DNA of 64,000 nt, taken from Eubacterium sp. AB3007 (lineage in GTDB: Bacteria > Bacillota > Clostridia > Peptostreptococcales > Anaerovoracaceae). The position numbers and the translations under genes are program-made. The stretch is taken from assembly GCF_000688015.1 (NCBI RefSeq), contig NZ_JIAD01000001.1, forward strand, positions 620,001 to 684,000, read 5' to 3'. The notes below the pieces were generated by a model. The model was not told where the DNA came from. It searched no databases and was given only the letters and a program-made list of their open reading frames with translations. How positions within the stretch are numbered: position 1 is the first letter of the stretch; every line of letters begins with the position of its first letter. Of this stretch, positions 17,771 to 25,733 are shown piece by piece.

Positions 17771-18430
17771 TCAGTCTCTTTTTGAAAAATCACATCCGCA
17801 GTAGTCCTGTCTGTACAGGCCATATTGCTTCGACAACTGCACGCTGCGCTGGAATCCGGCTTTCTTCTTGAAGTCCCGGTCCAGATACTCGATACCGTAC
17901 TCCGCAGCGTAACGCTTCCCGATCTCTGTGATCAGAGCATAGTTCTTGTGAGGGCTCACCGTCAACGTAGTAGCGTAGAGCGGATAACCGGATGCGCTGG
18001 CATAGGCTGCAGTCTTGGCAAGCCGCATCTCAAAGCAGAGAGTGCATCGCTCGCCGCCCTCCGGCGCCCCTTCCAGCCCCTTCACAATCGAAAGATATGC
18101 CTCCGGCTCATAGTCCCCTTCCACAAAATTGATGGTATTTCCTCCCGGACAGATTTCCAGGTTCATGGCATTGATCAACTGGATCTGGGCCGCCTTCCGA
18201 CGCTCGTATTCCTCCCGATTCGTGATACACGGATTGTAGAAGAACACGGTAAGATCAAAATCCGGATACAGTCTCTCAATGACTGCAGAACTACAGGGTC
18301 CGCAGCAGCTGTGCAACAGCAACCGCGGCTTACTGACGGTATCTCCGGGATTATCGAAAAACATATCCTGTCCGGTCCTGAATCGGTTGCAGTCACAGCC
18401 TGGCTGCAAGGTGTTTCTCTTTTCTTTCAT
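17771..18430 (-). CDS. queH: Epoxyqueuosine reductase QueH
   Basis: Last step of queuosine synthesis for tRNA anticodon position 34, in species that use QueH instead of QueG. Seen: LLLHSCCGPCSSAVIERL (the CC..C cluster ligands) near residue 36, EGDYEPEAYL, GGERCTLCFEMRL with CxxC, and a C-terminal YCGC. 219 residues. An N-terminal extension of about 30 residues is odd and contains two cysteines. GAGGG precedes the ATG. Transcribed divergently from the radical SAM gene. Confidence 0.93.
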   Translation of the reverse strand: MKEKRNTLQPGCDCNRFRTGQDMFFDNPGDTVSKPRLLLHSCCGPCSSAVIERLYPDFDLTVFFYNPCITNREEYERRKAAQIQLINAMNLEICPGGNTINFVEGDYEPEAYLSIVKGLEGAPEGGERCTLCFEMRLAKTAAYASASGYPLYATTLTVSPHKNYALITEIGKRYAAEYGIEYLDRDFKKKAGFQRSVQLSKQYGLYRQDYCGCDFSKRD

Positions 18431-18471
18431 GTTTCCCTCACGACTTGATTTTTTACAAATTTCGACATATT

Positions 18472-18477
18472 ATTATA
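18472..18477 (-). promoter_or_regulatory. queH operon extended -10
   Basis: TGC-TATAAT on the minus strand, with no good -35. It gives a leader of about 35 nt to queH. Confidence 0.45.
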
Positions 18478-18512
18478 GCACATTAACAGTTGAAAATAAA
18501 GGCGAGAAAAAC

Positions 18513-19454
18513 ATGAGAAACTACAAAAATAAGACAACCAAAGACTCTCTTCTCACAGATACCGGCGAAACCCTCCGCATCAACATGATCGGGCGTTATC
18601 TTCGCGATCATTTCGGTCACAAAGTCGTCAAACTCTCTTTGGATGGTGGGTTCACCTGCCCCAACCGGGACGGCACTCTGGGTACAGGCGGATGCCTCTT
18701 CTGCGGCAGCAATGCAGGCGGAGATTTCGCCTCCACCATAGAAGAGCAGCTGGCACTCCTGTCAGAGAAATGGCCGACGGCAGGGCATCTGGCCTACTTC
18801 CAGAATCACACCAACACCTATGCCCCGGTAGAGGAACTGCGGGAGAAGTACGAAAAGGCTTTGTGCACTCCCGGGATCGAGGGACTTGCCATCGCCACCC
18901 GACCAGACTGCCTGCCTGAGGATGTGCTGGATCTTTTGGCGGAGATCGCCCGGTCTCACTTTCTCTGGGTGGAACTCGGCCTGCAGACCGCAAACGACAA
19001 AACCGCGATCCTAATCGACCGCGGTTACCCTCTTTCTATATACGACGACGCCATGGTCGCTCTGCGTGCCAGAGGCATTCGGACCGTGACTCATCTGATC
19101 CTTGGCCTTCCCGGCGAGACACGCGAGGACATGATGACCTCCGCCTCCCATGTGGCCCGCAGCGGTGCATGGGGCATCAAACTCCACCTGCTGAACGTTG
19201 TGCGCGGTGCCCGTCTGGCTGAACAGATGCCGGATTACGTCCCCTTCTCCTCCATGGAGGAGTATATATCGCTGGTATGTGATATCCTGGAGATCCTTCC
19301 TCCGGAGATGGTCGTCCACCGTCTTACCGGAGACACACCGCGCAGAGATCTTATCGCCCCGGAGTGGAGCTATCGTAAACGATCGATCCTGAACGGCATC
19401 ACTGCGGAACTACGTCGCCGCGGCACTTACCAGGGGGCGCTTATTTCACGATAG
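18513..19454 (+). CDS. TIGR01212-family radical SAM protein (YhcC-like)
   Basis: Radical SAM protein of unknown reaction, related to E. coli YhcC. Seen: GGFTCPNRDGTLGTGGCLFC, which carries the family's cluster cysteines; FQNHTNTYAP; IATRPDCLP; and LGLQTANDKT. About 313 residues. I start at ATG 18513 (MRNYKNK), after GGCGAG, not at an upstream ATG that lies inside queH on the other strand. Its 3' end overlaps the convergent isochorismatase gene by 14 bp. Confidence 0.92.
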   Translation: MRNYKNKTTKDSLLTDTGETLRINMIGRYLRDHFGHKVVKLSLDGGFTCPNRDGTLGTGGCLFCGSNAGGDFASTIEEQLALLSEKWPTAGHLAYFQNHTNTYAPVEELREKYEKALCTPGIEGLAIATRPDCLPEDVLDLLAEIARSHFLWVELGLQTANDKTAILIDRGYPLSIYDDAMVALRARGIRTVTHLILGLPGETREDMMTSASHVARSGAWGIKLHLLNVVRGARLAEQMPDYVPFSSMEEYISLVCDILEILPPEMVVHRLTGDTPRRDLIAPEWSYRKRSILNGITAELRRRGTYQGALISR

Positions 19455-19980
19455 CAGAGATCGCCTTGAATTCCGGAGCTTTGGAATCCCCAAGCAGTTC
19501 GTACAGGATCGCCTCATAGGTGGTCACCACCGCTCCGGCTCTCTCCATTCTCTCTGCCGCCCACATGTAGTCGACATCGGATCTGGAGGAAAGGCAATCC
19601 ACAGGTACGTAGACCTGGTATCCCTGCTCCAGCATCTCAAGCACCGTCTGCATCACACAGATGTGTGCCTCAATGCCGCAGACCACTGCTGTCTTACGGC
19701 CTGTCTCCTGCAGGATCCGGGCGAACTCCTGGTTCTGCATACAGCTGAAGCTGGTCTTCTCCACGTAAGTAAATTCCCCGATGGCCTCTGCCACGGAAGG
19801 GATCGTCTCTCCGATGCCTCTGGTGTACTGCTGCGTGACAATGTGGGGGATCCCCAGGGCTTTCATGCCGGCAGCAAGGCGGCAAACCTTGTCTTCCAGG
19901 CGTTCCCGCTCACTCATAACAGGCATCAGGCGTTCCTGAAAATCTACAGCAACGAATACGGTATCCTCTCTCCTGATCAT
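19441..19980 (-). CDS. Isochorismatase-fold cysteine hydrolase
   Basis: 179 residues with the family triad: Asp in FVAVDFQERL, Lys in VEKTSFSC and Cys in GIEAHICVMQT. Family members hydrolyse isochorismate, nicotinamide or N-carbamoyl compounds. This short form, with MQNQEFARIL, resembles the YcaC/hydrolase group, so the substrate is unknown. It starts 2 nt after the tdk stop, so the two form one unit. Confidence 0.9.
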   Translation of the reverse strand: MIRREDTVFVAVDFQERLMPVMSERERLEDKVCRLAAGMKALGIPHIVTQQYTRGIGETIPSVAEAIGEFTYVEKTSFSCMQNQEFARILQETGRKTAVVCGIEAHICVMQTVLEMLEQGYQVYVPVDCLSSRSDVDYMWAAERMERAGAVVTTYEAILYELLGDSKAPEFKAISAIVK

Positions 19981-19982
19981 AC

Positions 19983-20582
19983 TTACCTCCTATCCGGATC
20001 CTTCACCGGACCAATTCTGCCATCGTTGTAGTGTTTTCGGCATAGAGAAACGTACATCTCATTTCCTCCGATGACGATCTGCTCACCTTGTTTCACGATG
20101 TTCCCGCCGATGGTCCTTGCGACCATAGTGGCCTTGCTCCCACACCAACAGATGGTCTTGATCTCCTCGATCTTGTCTGCGTATACCAGCATGTAGTAGG
20201 ATCCCTCGAACAGTTCATTCCGAAAGTCGTTCTTCAGCCCATAGGCCAGCACCGGCACCTCAAAACTGTCCACGATCTCTACCAGTTCCTCCACATGATG
20301 CTTCTTCAGAAACTGGCATTCGTCTATCAGGACGCAATCTACCGGTGCTTCTCGGTTCCTCTCCATGAACATCTCCAGGATATTGGTGTCCTCGTTCACC
20401 AACGTCGCCTGTCTTTGGAGTCCGATCCTGGAGGTCACCAGTCCCACGCCGTAACGGTCATCAACAGAGGGAACCAGGGTCATTACCCGTTTCCCTCGCT
20501 CTTCGTAATTATAAGCCACCTTGATCAATTCGATGGACTTGCCTGCGTTCATAGTACTGTATCTGTAGTATAACTGTGCCAT
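19983..20582 (-). CDS. tdk: Thymidine kinase (type II)
   Basis: Phosphorylates thymidine for salvage. Walker A-like [21 protein letters not shown] (catalytic Glu), the lasso region with Tyr, and zinc ligands ICWCGSKA with a later Cys/His. About 199 residues from ATG 20582; GGGAGG is 4 nt upstream. An upstream ATG would add 15 residues without family support. Confidence 0.96.
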   Translation of the reverse strand: MAQLYYRYSTMNAGKSIELIKVAYNYEERGKRVMTLVPSVDDRYGVGLVTSRIGLQRQATLVNEDTNILEMFMERNREAPVDCVLIDECQFLKKHHVEELVEIVDSFEVPVLAYGLKNDFRNELFEGSYYMLVYADKIEEIKTICWCGSKATMVARTIGGNIVKQGEQIVIGGNEMYVSLCRKHYNDGRIGPVKDPDRR

Positions 20583-20604
20583 ATTCCCTCCCATAGTTAT
20601 GTTG

Positions 20605-20633
20605 ATTATAGCAGACAAACGGCACATTTACAA
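20605..20633 (-). promoter_or_regulatory. tdk promoter
   Basis: TTGTAA (20628-20633), 17-nt spacer, TATAAT (20605-20610) with TGC before the -10, on the minus strand. Confidence 0.65.
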
Positions 20634-20655
20634 GGGCCTCCACTTGTGCTATACT
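20627..20655 (+). promoter_or_regulatory. Promoter of the 20692 gene
   Basis: TTTACA (20627-20632), 17-nt spacer, TATACT (20650-20655) preceded by TGC. Its -35 overlaps the tdk -35 by five bases on the opposite strand. Confidence 0.65.
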
Positions 20656-20691
20656 CTACTTTAGACATATTTGAACAGGAAGGATATTGTC

Positions 20692-21141
20692 ATGACAGAC
20701 AGAAAACTTGCCATTCAGAAATCGAAGGATATCGTCTGGAACAACATGGACGATTATAAGATCTATCTCAGCAAATATATAAACGATTCCAGGAATTCAG
20801 CGGAAGCACTCGATTATGCCAGGTATGAGACTGACTGTATGTCCGACATCTTCTATGACTCTCTGAATGATGCGGTGTGGACGGACTGGGAGGAAATCGA
20901 CCGGAACACCCTCCTCTCCCGCATCTACAAGATCCTGGAAAATATCGATGCCAGTGAACTGAAGCACAAGCGTAGCTTCCGTACTCCTGGCTATGCATGC
21001 GTGGTGATCGCCAATGCGATCTCCGGCATCCCCCTGACAAGCCCACAGATCGCCAGGCTCCTTTCCTTCGATGCCCAGATCCATGCCTACTTCCAGAAAG
21101 CGTATACAGAACTGGACACTGAACTGCGTTCCGATGAATAA
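20692..21141 (+). CDS. Conserved-looking hypothetical protein
   Basis: 149 residues with no family I recognise, no signal peptide and no membrane helix. It is mostly helical and charged; the N-terminal half is rich in Asp/Tyr/Lys, and the middle has KRSFRTPGYACVVIANAISGIP. AGGAAGGA lies 7 nt before ATG 20692. It has its own good promoter and a terminator, so it is probably a real single-gene unit. Confidence 0.7.
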   Translation: MTDRKLAIQKSKDIVWNNMDDYKIYLSKYINDSRNSAEALDYARYETDCMSDIFYDSLNDAVWTDWEEIDRNTLLSRIYKILENIDASELKHKRSFRTPGYACVVIANAISGIPLTSPQIARLLSFDAQIHAYFQKAYTELDTELRSDE

Positions 21142-21162
21142 CCTCATATTTTGTCTTCAGAA

Positions 21163-21197
21163 AAACCTGCCTGATCACTGATCAAGCAGGTTTGTTA
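21163..21197. terminator. Terminator shared by the 20692 gene and thiZ
   Basis: AACCTGC..TGATCA inverted repeat, with TTTGTTATTT on the plus side. It overlaps the last codons of the convergent thiZ gene. Confidence 0.7.
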
Positions 21198-21927
21198 TTT
21201 GTCTCTTATATTCCAGGAACTCTTCCTTGAGGTCGAACCCCTGCCTCTGTGCTCTGGGGGTCCGTATCCTGATCTCGGAACGGATCTCCCCGGGCTTCCC
21301 AGTCATCACATAGACGCGATCCGAAAGCAGGATCGCCTCGTTGATGTCATGGGTGACAAAGATCGATGTGAGTTGAATCTTCTCCATGACGTCCAGATAC
21401 CACCGCTGCATCTTCCCTTTGGTGATTGTATCCAGAGCCGAGAACGGTTCATCCAACAGTGCCATGTGATCGGAGAACATATACGTTCTGAGCAGGGCTG
21501 CCCGCTGCCGCATACCTCCGGAAAGCTGTCTCGGATACTTCTTTTGTGTTCCGGCAAGACCGAACTCTTCGAAATGCTTCCCCGCCATTTCCCGGGCTTC
21601 TTTCCTGGGTATCCCTCGGATGATCAGCGGCAGCGCCACATTGTCTTCGATGGTCTTGTAGGGGAACAGCAGGTCTTTTTGAAGCATATAACTGATCTTC
21701 CCGGACGTCCCTGTGATATCCTCCCCATCCAGAAACACGTGTCCTTCCGTCGGTTTGTAGATCCCGGAAATGCAGTTGAACAGTGTGGTCTTACCGCTTC
21801 CCGATACCCCCAGAAGGCTGATCAATTCTCCCTGATCCACATAGATCGATACGTCACGGATGATCTCCTCCTGGCCAAACCGCATGGTTATATTCCTGGT
21901 CTCAAGTGTGTGCTTCATGATACTCAC
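21175..21927 (-). CDS. thiZ: ABC transporter ATPase for a thiamine precursor
   Basis: Energises the ThiXYZ importer. 250 residues with Walker A GVSGSGKTTL, Q-loop YMLQKDLLFPY, signature LSGGMRQRAAL, Walker B MALLDEPFSALD and switch His in THDINEA. It belongs to the nitrate/sulfonate/taurine/thiamine-precursor ATPase family; the TPP riboswitch upstream of the operon fixes the substrate class. The start is uncertain: GTG at 21927 overlaps thiY by 4 nt, or ATG at 21918. Confidence 0.88.
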   Translation of the reverse strand: MSIMKHTLETRNITMRFGQEEIIRDVSIYVDQGELISLLGVSGSGKTTLFNCISGIYKPTEGHVFLDGEDITGTSGKISYMLQKDLLFPYKTIEDNVALPLIIRGIPRKEAREMAGKHFEEFGLAGTQKKYPRQLSGGMRQRAALLRTYMFSDHMALLDEPFSALDTITKGKMQRWYLDVMEKIQLTSIFVTHDINEAILLSDRVYVMTGKPGEIRSEIRIRTPRAQRQGFDLKEEFLEYKRQITNLLDQ

Positions 21928-22943
21928 TCTGCCGGCAGATAGTCATTGGTGAATCCCACATTCTCCGGGATCTCCTTCTCTGCCAGTTTGTTCTCGTTCA
22001 GCCATCTGTAGAAACGATTCCAGCGATCCGCATCGAACACTCCCCACTGGGAGGCTTCCGCCTGATACTGGTCCGCCAGCCACTTCTGACTTGCCTTCAC
22101 CAGGTCCTTATCCAGTTCCGGGTTCGCCTTCAGAAGGATATCCGCAGCCTTGTCCGGGTTTTCAATCGCATAGGTGTAGCCCTTGCTGACCGCTGCCATG
22201 AAAGCCTTGGCGGCTTCCGGATCCTTCGCCAGGAAGTCATCGTTGGCGATGATAACCGGAGAGTAGTAGTCGAAGGCTTTGTCGATATCGCGAAAAGCAA
22301 AATAGTCGACCGGGAAATCCTTCACCTGGGCGTTGATCCCGGCCCAGGCATAGTAGACCCAGATGCAGTCCACCTGTTTCGCCTTCAGCGCAGCCACCTC
22401 ATCATCGATGGTCTCAGGGATCATCTTCAGCTTGCTGAAATCAGCGCCTTCGTTTTCCATGCACTGCCTGATGGTAGCCTGCTCGATGGGCAACTGCCAG
22501 GTGGCGTATTTCTTGCCTTCCATGCCCTTCGGAGAGGTGATGCCTCCACCCTTAGCGGACATGATCCCGGAGGTGTTGTGCTGAATCACAGCAGCCACGG
22601 CAGTGACCGGAATGGATTTCTTGTCCCCCTGGAATGCGGGAGGAAGATAATCCTGGAAAGATACGCCGAACTGTGCCTTGCCGGATCCGACCATGGCCTC
22701 CGCACCGTCATCAGGCGGCTGTACGATCTCCACATCCAGACCGGCCTCATCGAAGTAGCCCAGTTCCTTCGCCACGTAGACACCGGTGTGGTTGGTGTTG
22801 GGTGTCCAGTCAAGCACAAAACTGATTTTCTTTTTTGTTTTCTGGTCTCCGCTGTCTCCGGCGTCTCCGGAACTGCTGCAGCCGACAAGGGCCAGACTGA
22901 CCAGCAGTGTAGAGAGCACGACAGCGATTATTCTTTTACTCAT
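21924..22943 (-). CDS. thiY: NMT1/THI5-like substrate-binding lipoprotein
   Basis: Extracellular binding protein for a pyrimidine thiamine precursor (the family binds formylaminopyrimidine or HMP). The lipoprotein signal peptide ends at the lipobox LALVGCSSS (Cys22). NMT1 motifs: FVLDWTPNTNHTGVYVA, ELGYFDEAGLDVEIV and AQFGVSFQD. 339 residues. Gene order is binding protein between permease and ATPase. Confidence 0.9.
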   Translation of the reverse strand: MSKRIIAVVLSTLLVSLALVGCSSSGDAGDSGDQKTKKKISFVLDWTPNTNHTGVYVAKELGYFDEAGLDVEIVQPPDDGAEAMVGSGKAQFGVSFQDYLPPAFQGDKKSIPVTAVAAVIQHNTSGIMSAKGGGITSPKGMEGKKYATWQLPIEQATIRQCMENEGADFSKLKMIPETIDDEVAALKAKQVDCIWVYYAWAGINAQVKDFPVDYFAFRDIDKAFDYYSPVIIANDDFLAKDPEAAKAFMAAVSKGYTYAIENPDKAADILLKANPELDKDLVKASQKWLADQYQAEASQWGVFDADRWNRFYRWLNENKLAEKEIPENVGFTNDYLPAE

Positions 22944-22958
22944 CTGTGTTATCCTTTC

Positions 22959-23735
22959 TTATTCATTCGTCTCATCCACTTGCTCCCATGGCATACAGCG
23001 CTTCTGCAGCACGTTCACCAGCAGAATAAGAAGCAGACTGATGATGGAGATCAGGAAGATGACAGCGAACATCTTGTCATAAGCAAATGATTTCTTTACC
23101 CGGGTCATATAGACACCGAGGCCGGCAAACCCGCCGAGCCATTCCGCCAGCACTGCCCCTACCACAGCATAGGCCACAGTGATCCGCAGCCCTGAGAAGA
23201 AGTGCGGCAACGCTTCCGGAAACTTCACATGTCGGAAGATCTGCCAGCGGCTGGCACCCATTGACCGCATCAGGTTAATGGCATCTCCGTCTGCGGAACG
23301 GAATCCATCCAACACCCCCACCGCAATCGGGAAAAAGGTGATCAGAACGATCAGCACCACCTTCGGCATCATGTTGTAACCAAACCATAGCACCAGCAGA
23401 GGTGCGATGGCCACCGCCGGAATGGTCTGGGTCAATACCACCAAAGGATAGAAGGCTTTGTAGGCCCAGTCCCACCGATCCATAAGACAGGCAGAGCAAT
23501 ATCCCAGGCCAACTCCCACCAGTGTGCCGATAAGTGTCTCCAGCAATGTCACCTTCAGATGGGACATCAGCAGCGGAAAGTCGCCCACAAAAGCGTCCAC
23601 CGTCTGCGCGGGAGATGGCAGCATATAAGACGGAACTATCTGAAGGACAGACAGACACTGCCACAGGAGCAGCAATGCGGCCACCGACAAAAGCGGGTAG
23701 ACCTTACTCGTGATACTTGCCGATCTTCTTTTCAA
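22959..23735 (-). CDS. thiX: ABC transporter permease for a thiamine precursor
   Basis: BPD_transp_1 permease with six helices; the cytoplasmic EAA-type loop is GASRWQIFRHVKFPEALPHFFSGLR. Start unclear: TTG at 23735 (MKRRSASITSK) has GGCGAGG 9 nt upstream and overlaps the preceding gene by 32 nt. An ATG at 23777 lacks a ribosome binding site. About 258 residues with the TTG start. Confidence 0.87.
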   Translation of the reverse strand: MKRRSASITSKVYPLLSVAALLLLWQCLSVLQIVPSYMLPSPAQTVDAFVGDFPLLMSHLKVTLLETLIGTLVGVGLGYCSACLMDRWDWAYKAFYPLVVLTQTIPAVAIAPLLVLWFGYNMMPKVVLIVLITFFPIAVGVLDGFRSADGDAINLMRSMGASRWQIFRHVKFPEALPHFFSGLRITVAYAVVGAVLAEWLGGFAGLGVYMTRVKKSFAYDKMFAVIFLISIISLLLILLVNVLQKRCMPWEQVDETNE

Positions 23736-24000
23736 TGGAAAGTACCTCGCCTTCTGGCTTATAGCTGATCTTGACATAAGAGGCTACCGAGGGTGTTCCT
23801 GCCTTGATGGCGATCTTCTGACATTCTTTCACAATATCCATCAGCTCATCATACGGTCCCTCGATGGTAGTTTCAAATGGACCTACGTAGTAGGTATACC
23901 CTTGGGCAGCGATGTAATCGATGACCTCATCTACGATGCGACAAAGCTCATCGTCATTAGGTGCCTCCGGCAATACCTGAATCGCAACACTTGCTTCCAT
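23704..24000 (-). CDS. MTH1187/YkoF-like thiamine-binding protein
   Basis: 98-residue ferredoxin-like protein (Thiamine_BP family, PF01910): VAIQVLPEAPNDDELCRIVDEVIDYI, YYVGPFETTIEGPYDELM, VKISYK. Members bind thiamine or HMP. It is the first gene after the TPP riboswitch; its AAGGAG ribosome binding site forms the 3' arm of a hairpin. Confidence 0.9.
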   Translation of the reverse strand: MEASVAIQVLPEAPNDDELCRIVDEVIDYIAAQGYTYYVGPFETTIEGPYDELMDIVKECQKIAIKAGTPSVASYVKISYKPEGEVLSIEKKIGKYHE

Positions 24001-24007
24001 AAAAAAA

Positions 24008-24024
24008 ACTCCTTTCTGACAGGA
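24008..24024 (-). terminator. Riboswitch expression platform hairpin over the RBS
   Basis: CTCCT and AGGAG pair across a 7-nt loop. In the mRNA the 3' arm is the ribosome binding site, and a run of U follows it up to the ATG at 24000. It could act by termination, RBS masking or both. The stem is short. Confidence 0.5.
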
Positions 24025-24044
24025 GGGGGTGCGATGCTTCATCA

Positions 24045-24150
24045 TCAAAAAACTTATAGCTTCCCTACGGCAGAATTATCTGCATCAGGTCATAAGGGTC
24101 TCTCCGCATAATCGCGGAGATTCTCAGCGAAAGCTCCCCCAGCTTCGATA
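24045..24150 (-). ncRNA. TPP riboswitch (THI element)
   Basis: The minus strand reads CTGAGA, then a variable hairpin, then ACCTGATGCAGATAA followed by TGCCGTAGGGA. These are the conserved P2/P3 and P4/P5 segments of the thiamine pyrophosphate aptamer. It precedes the thiamine-binding protein and ThiXYZ genes and should switch them off when TPP is abundant. Confidence 0.95.
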
Positions 24151-24165
24151 ATATTTTACATCCCT

Positions 24166-24194
24166 ACTATATAACTCTGTGGATGTTTTGTCAA
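24166..24194 (-). promoter_or_regulatory. Promoter of the TPP-riboswitch operon
   Basis: TTGACA (24189-24194), 17-nt spacer, TATAGT (24166-24171). Confidence 0.8.
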
Positions 24195-24223
24195 GGCGCG
24201 ATCTCTTTCTGACTGTTTACACA

Positions 24224-24272
24224 AAAAAAGTCAGCGGCTGCCGAATATACATTACAGCAGCCGCCGCTTCTA
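24224..24272 (-). terminator. Terminator of the tRNA operon
   Basis: An AGCGGC/GCTGC stem with matching GCAGCCGCT, followed by seven T on the minus strand, just after tRNA-Phe. Confidence 0.8.
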
Positions 24273-24274
24273 AA

Positions 24275-24350
24275 TGGTGCTCAGACTCGGAATTGAACCA
24301 AGGACACGGGGATTTTCAGTCCCCTGCTCTACCTACTGAGCTATCTGAGC
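24275..24350 (-). tRNA. tRNA-Phe (GAA)
   Basis: 76 nt with encoded CCA; acceptor GCTCAGA pairs with TCTGAGC; anticodon loop CTGAAAA. Last gene of the cluster. Confidence 0.96.
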
Positions 24351-24365
24351 ACATACGTATGAAAT

Positions 24366-24442
24366 TGGTGGGCCACCAGGGACTTGAACCCGGGACCTGC
24401 CGGTTATGAGCCGGATGCTCTGACCAACTGAGCTAGTGGCCC
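24366..24442 (-). tRNA. tRNA with CAT anticodon (elongator Met or Ile2)
   Basis: 77 nt, CCA encoded, anticodon loop CTCATAA. The acceptor is GGGCCAC. CAT is read as Met, or as Ile if TilS converts C34 to lysidine; I cannot decide by eye. It is not the initiator type: it has a 1-72 G-C pair. Confidence 0.9.
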
Positions 24443-24453
24443 ACATTGCACTA

Positions 24454-24530
24454 TGGTCGGGGTGGCAGGATTTGAACCCGCGACCCACTGGTCCCAAACC
24501 AGTTGCGCTACCAAACTGCGCTACACCCCG
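24454..24530 (-). tRNA. tRNA-Pro (TGG)
   Basis: 77 nt, CCA encoded, acceptor CGGGGTG, anticodon loop TTTGGGA. Confidence 0.96.
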
Positions 24531-24564
24531 GTATTCCCAGCACCCTGGCCTACAAATTGACAAA

Positions 24565-24640
24565 TGGCAGGGGCAGAAGGATTCGAACCCTCGACACGCG
24601 GTTTTGGAGACCGCTGCTCTACCAACTGAGCTATACCCCT
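24565..24640 (-). tRNA. tRNA-Trp (CCA)
   Basis: 76 nt, CCA encoded, acceptor AGGGGTA, anticodon loop CTCCAAA, discriminator G. Confidence 0.96.
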
Positions 24641-24645
24641 AAATA

Positions 24646-24737
24646 TGGCGGAGAAGGCGAGATTCGAACTCGCGCGGCCCTAAACGAACCCTAACGGTTT
24701 AGCAAACCGTCCTCTTCAGCCACTTGAGTACTTCTCC
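24646..24737 (-). tRNA. tRNA-Ser (GCT)
   Basis: 92 nt with a long variable arm, CCA encoded, acceptor GGAGAAG, anticodon GCT. Confidence 0.96.
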
Positions 24738-24773
24738 GTACAGATCCCATGGCGTTGTTTCCGAATCCCTATG

Positions 24774-24859
<86 letters not shown>

Positions 24860-24884
24860 ATGATAGCGGTGATTCGTAAAAAAA

Positions 24885-24960
24885 TGGTGACCCATCGGAG
24901 ATTCGAACTCCGGACACCTTGATTAAAAGTCAAGTGCTCTGCCACCTGAGCTAATGGGTC
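24885..24960 (-). tRNA. tRNA-Lys (TTT)
   Basis: 76 nt, CCA encoded, acceptor GACCCAT, anticodon loop CTTTTAA. Confidence 0.96.
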
Positions 24961-24965
24961 AGATT

Positions 24966-25040
24966 TGGCTGGGGTAGCAGGGATCGAACCTACGCATAAG
25001 GGAGTCAAAGTCCCTTGCCTTACCACTTGGCTATACCCCA
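24966..25040 (-). tRNA. tRNA-Gln (TTG)
   Basis: 75 nt, CCA encoded, acceptor TGGGGTA, anticodon loop CTTTGAC. Confidence 0.96.
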
Positions 25041-25061
25041 CTATCCAATGTTGAAAAAAAT

Positions 25062-25138
25062 TGGTGAGCCCGCAGAGATTCGAACTCTGGACACACGGCT
25101 TAGAAGGCCGTTGCTCTATCCAGCTGAGCTACGAGCCC
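25062..25138 (-). tRNA. tRNA-Arg (TCT)
   Basis: 77 nt, CCA encoded, anticodon loop CTTCTAA. The acceptor stem GGGCTCG/CGGGCTC has two G-U wobble pairs. Confidence 0.94.
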
Positions 25139-25145
25139 ACACTCG

Positions 25146-25219
<74 letters not shown>

Positions 25220-25225
25220 ATAAAA

Positions 25226-25300
25226 TGGAGCGGAAGACGAGATTCGAACTCGCGACCCTCGCCTTGGCAAGGCGATGCTCTACCCCTGAGCCACTTCCGC
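25226..25300 (-). tRNA. tRNA-Gly (GCC)
   Basis: 75 nt, CCA encoded, acceptor GCGGAAG, anticodon loop TTGCCAA. Confidence 0.96.
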
Positions 25301-25305
25301 ATATT

Positions 25306-25390
25306 TGGTCGAGGGAGATGGATTCGAACCATCGTAGGCGTAGCCAACGGATTTACAGTCCGCCCCCTTTAGCCACTCGGGCATCCCTCG
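25306..25390 (-). tRNA. tRNA-Tyr (GTA)
   Basis: 85 nt with a long variable arm, CCA encoded, anticodon loop CTGTAAA. Confidence 0.95.
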
Positions 25391-25443
25391 ATATTATTGG
25401 ATAATGTAGAGTATCAGACTCTACTCCAACTATTCAATTGTCA

Positions 25444-25518
25444 TGGAGCTGGCGGAGGGAATCGAACCCCCAACCTGCTGATTACAAATCAGCTGCTCTA
25501 CCGTTGAGCCACGCCAGC
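25444..25518 (-). tRNA. tRNA-Thr (TGT)
   Basis: 75 nt, CCA encoded, acceptor GCTGGCG, anticodon loop TTTGTAA. Confidence 0.96.
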
Positions 25519-25522
25519 GGGT

Positions 25523-25599
25523 TGGCGACCAAGACGAGGCTCGAACTCGTGACCTCCAGCGTGACAGGCTGGCATTCTAACCAACTGAACTACTTGGCC
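25523..25599 (-). tRNA. tRNA-Asp (GTC)
   Basis: 77 nt, CCA encoded, acceptor GGCCAAG, anticodon loop CTGTCAC. First gene of the 14-gene cluster. Confidence 0.96.
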
Positions 25600-25642
25600 A
25601 TATGTCTGCGCCATGTTTGTCATTTTCTCGGCACAGTTAGTA

Positions 25643-25681
25643 ACTATACAGTAAAAACTGCGTTTTGTCAACGGCTTTTTG
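25643..25681 (-). promoter_or_regulatory. Promoter of the tRNA cluster
   Basis: TTGACA (25676-25681) and TATAGT (25643-25648). The coding strand reads TTGACA, AAACGCAGTTTTTACTG, TATAGT, with A-rich DNA upstream (an UP-like element). It fits a strong stable-RNA promoter. Confidence 0.8.
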
Positions 25682-25733
25682 AAAACTTTTTTGAAAAATT
25701 TTCGGTTCGTTGTCATATAGTCGTTAAAATGCC

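Noticed and set aside
18279..18512. Longer N-terminus for the TIGR01212 protein
   Set aside because: It would overlap queH on the other strand and lacks family similarity; ATG 18513 has a ribosome binding site after a promoter.
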